64,000 bases of DNA, from the NCBI GenBank assembly GCA_003260075.1, contig QLIY01000066.1, positions 1-64,000 on the forward strand, in the 5' to 3' direction. Both the position numbers and the translations under genes were made by a program. The notes below the pieces were generated by a model. It had not been told where the DNA came from. It ran no database searches and worked only from the letters and a program-made list of their open reading frames with translations. The stretch comes from Phallusia mammillata (Eukaryota > Chordata > Ascidiacea > Phlebobranchia > Ascidiidae). The first letter of the stretch is position 1; each line of letters starts with the position of its first letter. Shown here in pieces: positions 11,236 to 21,828 of the stretch.

Positions 11236-12847
11236 GGGGGGGGGGACATGGTGTTGTGTGGTATTGAGTTAGGGTTTATAAGTCACATAACAATATTTCT
11301 GATGTTTTACGAATAAAACAAGAAAATATTTTTTCCGCTTAACAGGTGTAGTCAGATAAATATTTGAAACGCCTTATTAATTCAATGCGGTCCCAAACCA
11401 TACCCGAATTAGTGAAACCTAGTGGGGTTATAACAGAAAGCGGTGGCAACTGTAAAGGAACATGCAAGTGGTCAACTAACCTCCAACCTAATGAGGAAAT
11501 AAAACTAACTTCGTTGACAACCAACTTTGTGAACAGAAGGAACGGACATTTCGATATTGCGTGTGGACCAAGTAAGTTAACCAGGACGTTTGTAGTAAAA
11601 CATCACAAACTTTTTTTATCGTTGTTTTGTTGTGGAAGCTCCAGACATTCAGAAGACAATAGACTGGAATGCTAGAAATGAATGCTATATACTTCAAAAT
11701 GGACGCGGTTGTTCGTTGTCCCATCCGAGACACTGTCAAGTATTTACAAATTGCAATGGGCGGATAGAATTTCGCTTTTTGTCTTCCGACGACAACGACG
11801 CTGTGTGGGCAAACTATACCTTCTTCCCACAACCTATAGGTATGAGATCGCATAATCATGACTAATTAAAAGTATCTTTTGCCAAAAGTATGTAGTAAAA
11901 TGCGTGCCAAATTATAGGGGGGGGGGGTATCGTTGTTTTGTTGTGGAAGCTCCAGACATTCAGAAGACAATAGACTGGAATGCTAGAAATGAATGCTATA
12001 TACTTCAAAATGGACGCGGTTGTTCGTTGTCCCATCCGAGACACTGTCAAGTATTTACAAATTGCAATGGGCGGATAGAATTTCGCTTTTTGTCTTCCGA
12101 CGACAACGACGCTGTGTGGGCAAACTACACCTTCTGCCCACAACCTATAGGTATGAGATCGCATAATCATGACTAATTAGAAGTATCTTTTGCCAAAAGT
12201 ATGTAGTAAAATGCGTGCCAAATTATAGGGGGGGGGGGTCACAAGTCAACAGTTTTCATTATTTTTTTAGATACAACCACGGTCCATCAAACATTGAACA
12301 CCGCGAGTACAACGGAATCGTTTAATGCGACCGATTTTAATCAGTATAATACGACCGAATCCAACGAGTATGATTCGACCGGCTTAGCAGTGGGGCTTGG
12401 GTTAGCAAGCATTATTCTTTTCATTGCTATTGTGGCTACAATTTGCATCTTCAGTAGGTAAGAAAGAGTAGTAGTTTGTTTTCGTAAAACAATGCATTTG
12501 CCCTACCCAAATTAACTGTAAAAAACGCACGTCCTTTTTTACACAGCAGGAGAAAGCGCATACCACATCAGCCACTGTATGCAAACAGCGGACAGCGACC
12601 TGTCAACCATGATGCAGCAGTCAATGTTTCCAAACCAGCACAATACGAAGATATTGATTCCAACCAACAGACAGGGATGGTGGTCAACTGTTTGTATGTA
12701 CCAGATGGAAACAACCACGACGCAACTCAAAACCCTGCAGATCCCAAAACTAAAGACGAAAAAGTAATGGTTGAAAACCAACTATACCGATCGGCAGAGG
12801 TCAAGCTACCAGAAATAAAAGACAATGTACTTTATCAAGGGCAATGA
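10906..12847 (+). CDS. R5: diverged-CUB receptor, assembly-duplicated exons
   Basis: One usable path is exon 2 at 11356-11571 (copy of 10906-11121; contains CKGTCKW), exon 3 at 11956-12150 (copies 11194-11235, cut short, and 11645-11839; contains RIEFRFLSSDD, like a CUB C-terminal strand), stalk plus membrane exon 12271-12457, and tail 12550-12847. A second tail copy is at 13551-13848. Phases are 1,1,2 and the acceptors fit. No signal-peptide exon was found. The tail has QYEDI, MVVNCLYV, MVENQLYRS and EIKDNVLYQG, all family motifs. The tail acceptor is CAGCAG, allowing one residue more or less. Copies of exon 2 and exon 3 must not be counted as extra domains until the assembly is checked. Confidence 0.65.
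11236..11245. other. Ten-G junction
   Basis: Left of it exon 3 of R5 stops mid-codon. Right of it the sequence restarts about 440 bases earlier in the same gene. Confidence 0.8.
11618..11916 (+). repeat. R5 exon 3 segment, copy 2 (repeats at 11928-12227)
   Basis: The two blocks are almost identical and each ends in ATTATAG followed by a G run. They carry the same exon with a Phe/Cys difference near its end (FFPQP against FCPQP). Confidence 0.8.
11917..11927. other. G-run junction
   Basis: Eleven G between the two copies of R5 exon 3; one G may be native. Confidence 0.8.
12228..12238. other. G-run junction
   Basis: Eleven G between the intron after R5 exon 3 and the sequence leading to the stalk/membrane exon. 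No step-back repeat is seen here, so sequence may be missing. Confidence 0.75.
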
Positions 12848-13190
12848 TATTTCCTTTTTTTATTTTGTATGGTTGTTGATTAAAGCACGTAGTCCGTGTA
12901 AGTTATATAGTGTTACTGTTTTACAGTGGTTTAAAGCTCCTTAAATAATCTTACAGTAATCGTCTTGTATCTCTTTTTACATTTGGCCGTTTTGACATTC
13001 TTTATCAACTAGGTGTGTATTTTACCAGATGGACAAATTAAAAAAATAAAAGGTCCACTAAAATGTGTATGACAAGCAGCTGTTTTGTTTCATCAAACTA
13101 TCCGACCAGTACGTCATCACCTCCGTTGTGAATAGGTGAAAGGCATTATCCCGTGTACAAGTTTCTTACACAGAAACCAAACTGAGTAAT
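12430..13190 (+). repeat. R5 3' half, copy 1 (repeats at 13433-14197)
   Basis: This covers the end of the membrane exon, the tail exon and about 350 bases of 3' flank. The second copy begins inside the membrane exon after a G run. Tail differences cluster in the first 40 residues; the rest is almost identical. Confidence 0.8.
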
Positions 13191-13194
13191 ATCA

Positions 13195-13206
13195 GGGGGG
13201 GGGGGG
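13195..13206. other. G-run junction
   Basis: Twelve G before a 110-base fragment (13207-13316) that also occurs at about 14588-14703. Confidence 0.8.
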
Positions 13207-13316
13207 TAGGAGGAAGCCCAAGTGGTAAGCCCAGGATGAGATGCGTAATCATGAAACGGTATGTGCAACAATGCTTATATGGCATGACATGTATACATTG
13301 CGTATAGAACAAGGAA
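13207..13316 (+). repeat. Misplaced 110-base fragment of the R6 upstream region
   Basis: Nearly identical to about 14588-14703 and bounded on both sides by G runs, so it is an isolated contig piece placed out of order. Confidence 0.75.
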
Positions 13317-13326
13317 GGGGGGGGGG
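13317..13326. other. G-run junction
   Basis: Ten G before a short fragment (13327-13422) that repeats the R5 3' flank found at 12853-12950 and 13855-13948. Confidence 0.8.
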
Positions 13327-13422
13327 CCCTTTTTTATTTATTTTGTATGGTTGTTGATTAAAGCACGTGGTCCATGTAAGTTATATAGTGTTACTGTTTT
13401 ACAGTGGTTTAAAGCTCCTTAA

Positions 13423-13432
13423 GGGGGGGGGG
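13423..13432. other. G-run junction
   Basis: Ten G before the second copy of the R5 membrane-exon end and tail. Confidence 0.8.
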
Positions 13433-13550
13433 CTGGCTGCAATTTGCATCTTCAGTAGGTAAGAAAGAGTAGTAATATGTTTTCGCAAAACAATGCATTT
13501 GACCTACTCAAATTAACTGTAAAAAACGCACGTCCTTTTTTACACAGCAG

Positions 13551-13848
13551 AAGAAAGCGCATACCACATCAGCCAATGTATGCAAACAACGGACAGCAAC
13601 CTGTCAACCATGAAGCAGCAGGCGATGTTTCCAAACCAGCACAGTACGAAGATATAGCTTCTAACCAACAGACAGGGATGGTGGTCAACTGTTTGTATGT
13701 ACCAGATGGAAACAACCACGACGCAACTCAAAACCCTGCAGATCCCAAAACTAAAGACGAAAAAGTAATGGTTGAAAACCAACTATACAGATCGGCAGAG
13801 GTCAAGCTACCAGAAATAAAAGACAATGTACTTTATCAAGGGCAATGA
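13551..13848 (+). CDS. Second copy of the R5 tail exon
   Basis: Open from the acceptor to the stop and encodes a tail ending EIKDNVLYQGQ. Against the copy at 12550-12847 it differs at several residues early on (for example MYANN for LYANS) and is the same from about QTGMVV onward apart from silent changes. It is probably the other haplotype of R5 rather than a separate gene, but a recent paralogue cannot be excluded. Confidence 0.6.
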
Positions 13849-14220
13849 TATTCCCTTTTTTATTTATTTTGTATGGTTGTTGATTAAAGCACGTGGTCCA
13901 TGTAAGTTATATAGTGTTACTGTTTTACAGTGGTTTAAAGCTCCTTAAATAATCTTACAGTAATCGTCTTGTATCTCTTTTGACATTTGGCCGTTTTGAT
14001 ATTCTTTATCAACTAGGCGTGTATTTTACCAGATGGACAAAATAAAAAAATAAAAGGTCCGCTAAAATGTGTATGACCAGCATGCTGTTTTGTTTCATCC
14101 AAACTATCCGACTAGTACGTCATCACCTCCATTGTGAATAGGTGAAAGGCAGTATCCCGTGTACAAGTTTCTTACACAGAAACCAAACTGAGTAATATCA
14201 CGCATAAAACAGGATACATG

Positions 14221-14400
14221 TGCGTTCAGGAGCCAGGCAAACAATCGCTGAGTTTTGCTAAAGTTACCGTCACTGTCTTGTTTAAAATACCCAGGTGTAA
14301 AGTTTGTCATTTCAAAAGATAAATTAAATGCATTTGAGCAATATTTTGATACTGTTGAATTTTTAGTCATTAATAGCACACAGCGTTTGTCGGATGTAAA
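14221..14400. repeat. Duplicated non-coding segment upstream of R6 (repeats at 14412-14586)
   Basis: The two blocks share GTAAAGTTTGTCATTT and CAGCGTTTGTCG and align throughout with clear divergence, separated by a G run. This fits two polymorphic haplotypes in series. Confidence 0.7.
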
Positions 14401-14411
14401 GGGGGGGGGGG
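14401..14411. other. G-run junction
   Basis: Eleven G between the two copies of the R6 upstream segment. Confidence 0.8.
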
Positions 14412-14780
14412 CGCGTTCAGGGGCCAGGCCAACAAGCGCTGTATTTTGCTATAGTTACAGTCGCTGTCTTCTTTAAAATCTACCCAGGTGTAAAGTTTGT
14501 CATTTTAAAAGAAAAATATGCATTTGATCAATAAATACTGTTGGATGTTTAGTCATTAACGACATACAGCGTTTGTCGAATGTAAAGTGGTTGGGAGGAA
14601 GCCCAAGTGGTAAGGCCAGGATGAAATGCGTAATCATGAAAACGGTATGTGCAACGCAATGCTTATATGGCATGACATGTATACATTGCGTATAGAACAA
14701 GGAAATCAAAAAACGCTGTAACAAGTAGAGTGACTACGACAGTTCAAGGAGTCAAGATTAAAAGTTTTTGTTAACTCAGG

Positions 14781-16973
14781 ATGATGGCACTAAAATTGAT
14801 GTTTCTTTTAATGTTGACAGGTTAGTGTTTTATTCATTTAAAACAGTGCTAGAAGCTGACAAAGTCGCTTTGTAAATAGTACATTATTTTGAATTTAGTT
14901 ATCAATTCGACGAGGGCAAAAGTGACTGCACAAAAACTTTTACTCAGTAAATGCAATCCACACTGCATATGGATAACTACGATGGCGAGCGGTACTTATC
15001 TCACAATCCGAGACGTGCGAATTCGTAACAAAAAAGGAAACCTAAAATTCGGACAAATAACTTTTCCCGATGGTAAATTATTCCTCAATACAAACAATGA
15101 TTTACACGCATGTGGTTATAAGCTAGAGTCTCTTATTTATTTATATATTCCAGAATCTAGTGCAAGAACGATGAGTATAACCGACTGCTACCGGTTTACT
15201 GATCCGTCCCAATTATCCTGTGACGAACAAAACAATGTACAGGGCTGTACCAACATAACTCGACCTGTCGAAAGTTGGCCAAAAATGCTATTAATGTTTG
15301 TTGCTGATAAACCAAATCATACTTTGACGGCAAGATACGAAGTACTTAACTGCTCAGGTATGTTTTCATATTAAATTGAAATCCAACTAAAAAGTGTTTC
15401 GTGTTTTCTGTGTTGTGTTTTTGGTGAAATCCAAATTCCTTTGCCTAGCTACAACTGCATCGACAGCAGCAACAGAAACAACTAGCTCGGTAATAAAAAC
15501 TACAGTCAGCATGACAGAAATGACGACTTGGAAATTAAACGTTACCCAGAACACCACCGAAACTATTTTTTCAGCGGAAACGGGGGGGGGGTTTCTTTTA
15601 CTGTTGACAGGTTAGTGTTTTAATTGTTAAAAACGGTGCTAGAAGCTAGCAAAATCGCTTTGTAAATAGTACATTACTTTGAATTTAGTTATCAATTCGA
15701 CAAGGGCAAAAGTGACTGCACAAAATGGGGAACTTTTACTCAGTGAATGTGATCAATCCTGCATATGGATAACTACAATGGCGAGCGGCACTTATCTCAC
15801 AATCCGAGACGTTCAAATTCGTAACAAACACGGAAACCCCAAATTCGGACAAATTACTTTTCCCGATGGTAAATTAATCCTCAATACAAACAACAATTTA
15901 TACGCATATCTTTAAAAACTAGAGTTCTTCATTTATTTATTCCAGAAAAGAGTGCAAGAACGAAGAGTATTACCGACTGCTATCGGTTTACTGATCCGTT
16001 ACAATTATCCTGTGACGAACAAAACAATGTACAGGGCTGTACCAACATAACTCGACCTGTCGAAAGTTGGCCAAAAATGCTATTAATGTTTGTTGCTGAT
16101 AAACCAAATCATACTTTGACGGCAAGATACGAAGTACTTAACTGCTCAGGTATGTTTTCATATCAAATTGAAATCCAACTAAAAAGTGATTCGTGTTTTC
16201 TGTGTTGTGTTTTTGGTAAAATCCAAATTCCTTTGCCTAGCTACAACTGTATCGACAGCAGCAACAGAAACAACTAGCTCGGTAATAAAAACTACACTCA
16301 ACATGACAGAAATGACGACTTGGACATTAAACGTTACCCAGAACACCACCGAAACTATTTTTTCAGCGGAAACGCAAAATTCATCTTTTCCGGAATTATC
16401 AACGCAGTCGGGTAGGGTTTTTTAGGCTTGGGATAAACATAAACGTGACTTTAACCTGTTGATGTTTTTATGTTTAGGTAACAACAATACAAAAATCAAG
16501 CAGTTAGACGACGGTAAGATAATAATAATAATCGGTGCAGTTGTTGGAAGCATTCTCATTCTTTTGGCCGCTGGTCTGATAACCAAATTTTGTATGCGCA
16601 AAAGGTAAGATTTAGTTCTACATTTGCACACAACAAGCGTTGGTGTGTCAAAAGCTGTATGCCTTCAACAAATTATAACCCAGCATTTTATTGTGTTTTT
16701 AGTGCAAAGCTTGCGACGCTTTCCCAAACCAGAGTCGACTCAGTAGTCATCTACGAAAGCGGTGAAGTACACACTGATGACGTATACACAATTGCTGAAG
16801 ACGTAAATACGTACGCAGTTTCCTTCAGTGAAGCACGTGACGATGTACCACGCGGCCCAAATGTGGAAACAGCAGCCCCCAAAGTTGGCGTCACGGAAAT
16901 GGTTTACAACGAACTTTACAAGTCGGTAGAGACGGGACCGGAGATAAAGGACAACGTTTTGTACCACATGTAG
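14781..16973 (+). CDS. R6: diverged-CUB receptor with Thr-rich stalk and NxLY tail (5' half present twice)
   Basis: Exons of the first copy are 14781-14820 (signal peptide MMALKLMFLLMLTG), 14899-15072, 15154-15357 and 15449-15581 (stalk, cut by a G run). The second copy lacks the start codon and runs 15592-15610, 15689-15868, 15946-16149, 16241-16411. The shared 3' part is 16478-16604 (membrane) and 16703-16973 (tail). Phases are 1,1,1,1,2. The module has CNPHCIW or CDQSCIW, LTIRDV, ITFPDG and LTARYEVLNC, clearly CUB-like. The second copy has two extra codons (NGE in place of K). The tail has VVIYES, DVYTI, NTYAV, MVYNELYKS and ends IKDNVLYHM. A single gene with two haplotype 5' halves is the simplest reading. 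Confidence 0.72.
14801..15581 (+). repeat. R6 5' half, copy 1 (repeats at 15592-16373)
   Basis: The blocks cover signal-peptide end, extracellular exons and stalk, differ by scattered substitutions and small indels, and are joined by ten G. The divergence is larger than between the R5 copies. Confidence 0.8.
15582..15591. other. Ten-G junction inside the R6 stalk exon
   Basis: The left contig ends in the stalk exon and the right contig restarts in exon 1. Confidence 0.8.
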
Positions 16974-16975
16974 CC

Positions 16976-16981
16976 AATAAA
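16976..16981 (+). terminator. Possible poly(A) signal of R6
   Basis: AATAAA begins only two bases after the stop codon. If used, the 3' untranslated region is extremely short; a later signal may be used instead. Confidence 0.4.
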
Positions 16982-17272
16982 CATCTCTTTTCCATTTTGC
17001 CTGGTTTAGCTTGTTGATGTTACTTTTTATTTGATGTGCAAAAGTCATGCGTAAAAACTGTGAAACCTATTAGTGTTTTCGTTGTAATTTTTAATATAAG
17101 TGAACGTGATTTTGCATCGTAAACCCTGACCAGTAAAACGCTTTCGATTGAGATGCATGTAAAGAATGTCTATGTAAGTCAATAGTAAAATGGCCCTTAC
17201 CGGAACTTTAAGTGGTGGTAGCTTGCGCAAAGATGAATAGCAAAGCATGAGATCCGTCACCATTGTTCTGCG

Positions 17273-17824
17273 ATGGAATGGGCCCATGTTTTATGTAAAT
17301 TTCAGTTTATTCATGTACGTTTCATCGAAGTCTTAAACTTTTATATTTCATCAGCCTTTTCTATCGTTAGTGAAAAGGATTTCTTTACATTTGTCATTGG
17401 CTTGTTTTTGTCCAATACCGTAGGTACATTCTTTGGAATACATTTCGTTGCAAAGTCTTGTGCATGCTATGTTTACCCGGTCTTTAAATTTACCCAAGGT
17501 AAAAGATTAACAGAAAATTGGCATGTGATTCGGTTTTATTCCACAAAAATTATTGACGCAATTTACACAAAAGACACCCAAACTTATGACGCCAATTCTT
17601 ACGTCAGCTCCGAGTCTGTATCACGTGATAATGAAGTGTATAGGATTGTCGACAACGAAACTGACATATCAATGTGTGAGGTCCAACGCAAAATGAAAGA
17701 CAATACATTTGTACCACAAAGTTATATTAAAAACCACTATGTTATTGCCGCCACAGCCTCTGAGTCTAGTCACATCGAATGTATGGCATTAAAGGAAATA
17801 ACCGTAGACAAATTAAATCGATGA
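17273..17824 (+). pseudogene. R7: orphan receptor tail without extracellular exons
   Basis: An uninterrupted 183-codon frame. The first part is hydrophobic (FVIGLFLSNTVGTFFGIHF) and the second resembles family tails: TYDANSY, DNEVYRIVDNE and MKDNTFVPQSY, the last like KDNILYHM with the tyrosine changed to Phe. No signal peptide, CUB or stalk exon was found between R6 and this frame. It may be the relict 3' end of a lost receptor gene, or an exon of a transcript that I cannot rebuild. Whether it is expressed cannot be told. Confidence 0.4.
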
Positions 17825-18000
17825 TAATCTTAAAGATCGCGCAATTTGAAAAGACCATCACTTATTAAATTTCAAAACTCTTGTCTGAAAAGTAAAAGTT
17901 GCATTATTGCCTATTTATTGGATGAATCCCAGCTTATAGCCATAGGCAGTATAGCAGAACTATACCAGATAACAAAACCCCATCGTTGGAGCTCAAATAC

Positions 18001-19619
18001 ATGGATCACCGAAGTACACTGTTTCTGGTGGTGATTATAGGAGTTGCAGGTATAATTAATTGGGTTTACAGAAGTCGCTTTTCTAACATGCTCCCCATTT
18101 CAGTAGTAACAAAATTGTATTGATTTTAAAGGTGGTGCGTATTGGGGGACCGATACGCCAATTACTTTTAAGTTAGCAAAACCAACGGGTGCCCTATCAG
18201 TTGACGCCAATGAGTGCAAAGACACGTGCAAATGGAAGTTTATACTCCAACCCCGCCAAGATGTGGTTGTCACTTTTCGTACAGTCCCAATGGGTTTAAG
18301 TCCGAAAGCTTCAGGTGGAAGTTTGTACTGTACAAGGTTTAATTTCAGGTTGCCACTATAACGTGTTTATGTGTGTACTCTAGACCAGGGGTCCGCAAAT
18401 ACTTTTTGGCGCGACCCTAAAAAAATTGCTCTAAATTCTCGCGACCCAAGCATTAAGTCTGTGGAAAATACTAATCAACTAAATATCAATATTAAGACTG
18501 CTATTATGCTATTGTCAGTTGCTATTTTCACATAAAACAGTAGGGAAACGAACGTATTTATACTAACAAATGAGAACTGTGGGCTCTGTGTTGAGAACAC
18601 AGCTAATCAGAAAACGCATGCTTGCATAGGTGCGCTTAACTTTTTGCATTGTTACATAGACTGTATGTCACAGTTACGTAGTCATACGTAACAATGCAAT
18701 AATAATTAAAAGGTTGAAAAAAGCCGAAATTCATTAATACTGTAGATGCGATGCTTATATTCCTGGGAAATTTAAAATATTTCGCGACCCAGATTGGAAG
18801 GTCTCGCGACCCACTATTTGCGGACCCCTGCTCTAGACATTGCCATCACAAGGCCGTAATATTTTCGGAGGATCCCAACATTGTTTTCACAACGATGGAG
18901 ACACTATTTCAACACCAACTCTAGACATTGTTTACAAATCGAGCCTTGATTTCTCTTTCAATTATGAAATCACGGCCTGTTCAAACTTCGGTAATTACCA
19001 TATTCTTGTCGAACCTACCAAACGATGTACAAATATTTTTCCCATTGTTACAACTAAAATGCCAACAACTGAAAAAAGCAATGGCAATATCATCAACAAC
19101 CCGAAACAGATCGACATCGACAGGTAGATCTTGTTGGTATATTTGGAAAACCGTAGATTTGTACATCAAAAATTAACTGATGCTTTTGTTCGTTTGCGAT
19201 TTATGCGTGTTGAATAATGTGTTGCAGGAGCGACGGAAAACATGGAATTTCTCTTCACCGACAACATTTTATTCATTGCACTTACAGCAGGTGGCGCAGT
19301 TCTAATTATCGCCTTGTTAGCATTGGCTATCGGCTTGCTATGCAGAAGGTTGGTTCATTTAAATTGGCAAAGAGGTCGTTTTATAAACATACATTTTTAA
19401 TTACAGCAAAACAAACAGTACTTAATCTCGTATCATCTTCTTGTTCTATTCAGTTTATTTAGCAAAGTGGTTTACACCGCCGCCGAAAACGTCATGACAG
19501 ATGTTACTGACTTCGAAAACTCTTACGACGAATGTGGACCTAGTGAGTTCGCAGAAGTGGTAGAAAATGAAATTTACCGAATACAAAGCGCCGGTGAGCC
19601 GAAAAATGTGGTTGGTTAA
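18001..19619 (+). CDS. R8: diverged-CUB receptor split by a hAT-like insertion
   Basis: Exons are 18001-18049 (signal peptide with LFLVVIIGVAG), 18132-18314 (CKDTCKW, VVVTF), 18853-18990 (IVYKSS, FSFNYEITAC), 19079-19123 (short Ser/Thr stalk), 19228-19348 (membrane) and 19463-19619 (short tail). Phases are 1,1,1,1,2. The intron between the two extracellular exons would be about 85 bases without the 445-base transposon at 18386-18830. The exon-3 acceptor (CACAAG) and the stalk acceptor (GAAAAAAG) are weak, so these borders are provisional. The tail has VVYTA, NSYDECGPSEFAEV and VENEIYRIQ. The Phe in SEFAEV stands where R9 has Tyr. Confidence 0.62.
18378..18838. mobile_element. Non-autonomous hAT-like element with 8-base target-site duplication
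   Basis: The element spans 18386-18830 (445 bases). It begins CAGGGGTCCGCAAAT and ends ATTTGCGGACCCCTG, a perfect 15-base inverted repeat of the Charlie-like hAT type. It is flanked by the perfect 8-base duplication CTCTAGAC at 18378-18385 and 18831-18838. There is no transposase frame. Confidence 0.85.
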
Positions 19620-20190
19620 GAAGTATGGCGGTTATTTCAGAGGCGGAAGAGAAATATAATGTATTACATGAAAAATAGTCACCTTTTTTACATGTTTCAT
19701 GCAAGGTAAACACTGTATTTAGGTATTGTGAGTTTTCTGACTTTCTTTGGTATCGCAACTGGTCTTGAACACACTGGCATATTCATTTACTGATCATTTT
19801 AACATAGTTCTTTTATTCTTTTAAATGAAATTTCATTTTAACTTTCATTTATGGTTATTTTACCAGATATTCATAATATTACCACTGTCAGTAATTGTAA
19901 AGATCATGTTTGAAAATATTTTTGAGGTAGTACAAAGTGTTCGGAAATGTATTCGTCGGTCGTAAACTGAACCAAAAAAATCGTACAAGTTGGGACAGAA
20001 ACTTAAAGCAAGACACAAGCGTATTTAGCGAGACAAATTTAATAAATTCAAGCGACAGTGACGTGCGTCGTGTCGTCTCCCAACGCATGACCTGCTAAAC
20101 GACTATGATCAACATAAAAGCGTTAAAAGTATGTAGGCATTGTTACTTTTTGAACAACACTAAACTGGGTTTGAAAAAAAGACGAGAACG
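19620..20190. other. Spacer between R8 and R9
   Basis: AT-rich sequence with no exon or repeat end that I can support. It should include the R8 3' end and the R9 promoter. Confidence 0.45.
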
Positions 20191-21299
20191 ATGAAATTTT
20201 GGACAATAGTAAAAGCAATAATATTACTTATGACATTCTACGTGACAGGTATGAATTTTTAAAAAGGGGAAATTTCATGGGTGAAAAATCATTTCTACTA
20301 TGTATTAGATATCGTACAAGCAGTGAGAAATACACGACAATACGCGACAGCACGTATGTTGGATGAACCTTCCGGAGTCGTAACGGTCGAAAAAAATAAA
20401 TGCGCTCCACGTCAATGCACCTGGTTTGTAAGATTAAAAAGACAGGCAGCGTTTGTTGTTTCGTTTTCATCGGTACCAGAAGGAATTTGGTTTAAAACGC
20501 AAGGTGAGTGAAAACAACTACATAAGCCTTAAAATAAGACACACTTTATCCATTATGTACAATAGATAGGAAATTTCAAGCGAAGAACGGAAAAAATATA
20601 TTTAAAAAATCACACAGCTGCAATTTCTTTAATGTTCCTGTGCCAGTCTTGTCACACGTCACAATTGTCTATACTTCGAACAATCCAATACAGTTCAACT
20701 ATACATGGATACCTTGCTTAAAAACAGGTCAGTAATCGTCGTACTTTGCTTTCATCGTATCCAAAGACAGAAACATAGCATTTTGTCTGTCCCTCTATCT
20801 TTTTAAGTCGGTAAGTGAAGTAACCAAGATAAAGGCAAAACATAACACTACATGAACATTACTTAATGTCGTAACAAGATTGGCAACAAACACGCTAACA
20901 CCAAATGTTATTTAGATTTACAGAGAAAGAAACCACTCGAAGTTTCCATGGGTCTTTTAGCTGTTGTTTTGTTTGTAGTAGCTGTTGGGCTCCTTTACAG
21001 AAGGTGGGTAAACTACAATAACACTAGTAGAAACTGTTGGAAGATTATACAGGGCTACAAAAAATACTTATTGTTGTAGATATTCAAAAGAAAAAGCTTC
21101 AAAACGACCGATTGATGCTGGCAATGACAACAACTCACAAACTTACGTAACCGCTATTGACATAACCAGGCACGGCAACAATTTACTAGAAAATCCGTAT
21201 GAGGTATGTGGACCAAGCGAATATGCCGAAGTCAAAGAAAACATGATTTACCACAGTCAAGAAGTCGGGATGGAAGATATGAAGTTAAGCGAAACTTGA
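20191..21299 (+). CDS. R9: compact diverged-CUB receptor with NPYE and ITIM-like tail
   Basis: Exons are 20191-20248 (signal peptide with AIILLMTFYVTG), 20309-20503 (EPSGVVTV, CAPRQCTWF), 20566-20727 (VTIVYTS, FNYTWIPC), 20916-21003 (membrane helix, ends YRR) and 21080-21299 (tail). Phases are 1,1,1,2. There is no stalk exon, only a few basic residues (LQRKK) before the helix. The tail reads QTYVTA, ENPYEVCGPSEYAEV and VKENMIYHS. SEYAEV fits the ITIM form SxYxxV. All splice sites are canonical. It is the shortest complete member. Confidence 0.75.
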
Positions 21300-21828
21300 A
21301 TCAACGTACGGATTTGATTCCCAACAAGCAGACAGTTTTTTTTTGTAAAAATAACGGACATTTTAACACAAGAAAAACGAAATTATTTTGATACACCACA
21401 TAATTGCTTTTTTTCATTTCCATTGTACATTAATAAAACGTTGTCTATAGTTACATGCACTAATTCCTAACATTGATTCCAACTCTACGCGTCATAACGT
21501 GTGGTGTTCGAGGTAGTGCTTGCAATGAATAGGGTCGACTCAGGTTACATAGAGCAGCAATAGAAAGTGTCGCATGCCACGAATACAGGAAACAGGCATA
21601 CAGACCAAGATGACAGATTACCGCCACAGGTATTGAAAAAGAAACAGCTTCGTGCATTTTAAGCCCTTGCGGTTTTCCAGTGCCTTGTGGGCATAATAAG
21701 CGTACACATGGGTCGAATATTAAGCTTTCAATCAGTGTTCAGCCCAAGTTTTAGTGCATATCAGGGACAAAACATTTAAAATACAAATTAAGTACTGAAT
21801 AAGGTTGGTAATGGTTTACTGAACAAGG
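21300..21828. other. Spacer between R9 and R10
   Basis: Contains AATAAA at 21432-21437, a likely poly(A) signal 133 bases after the R9 stop. No exon is supported in the remainder. Confidence 0.45.
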
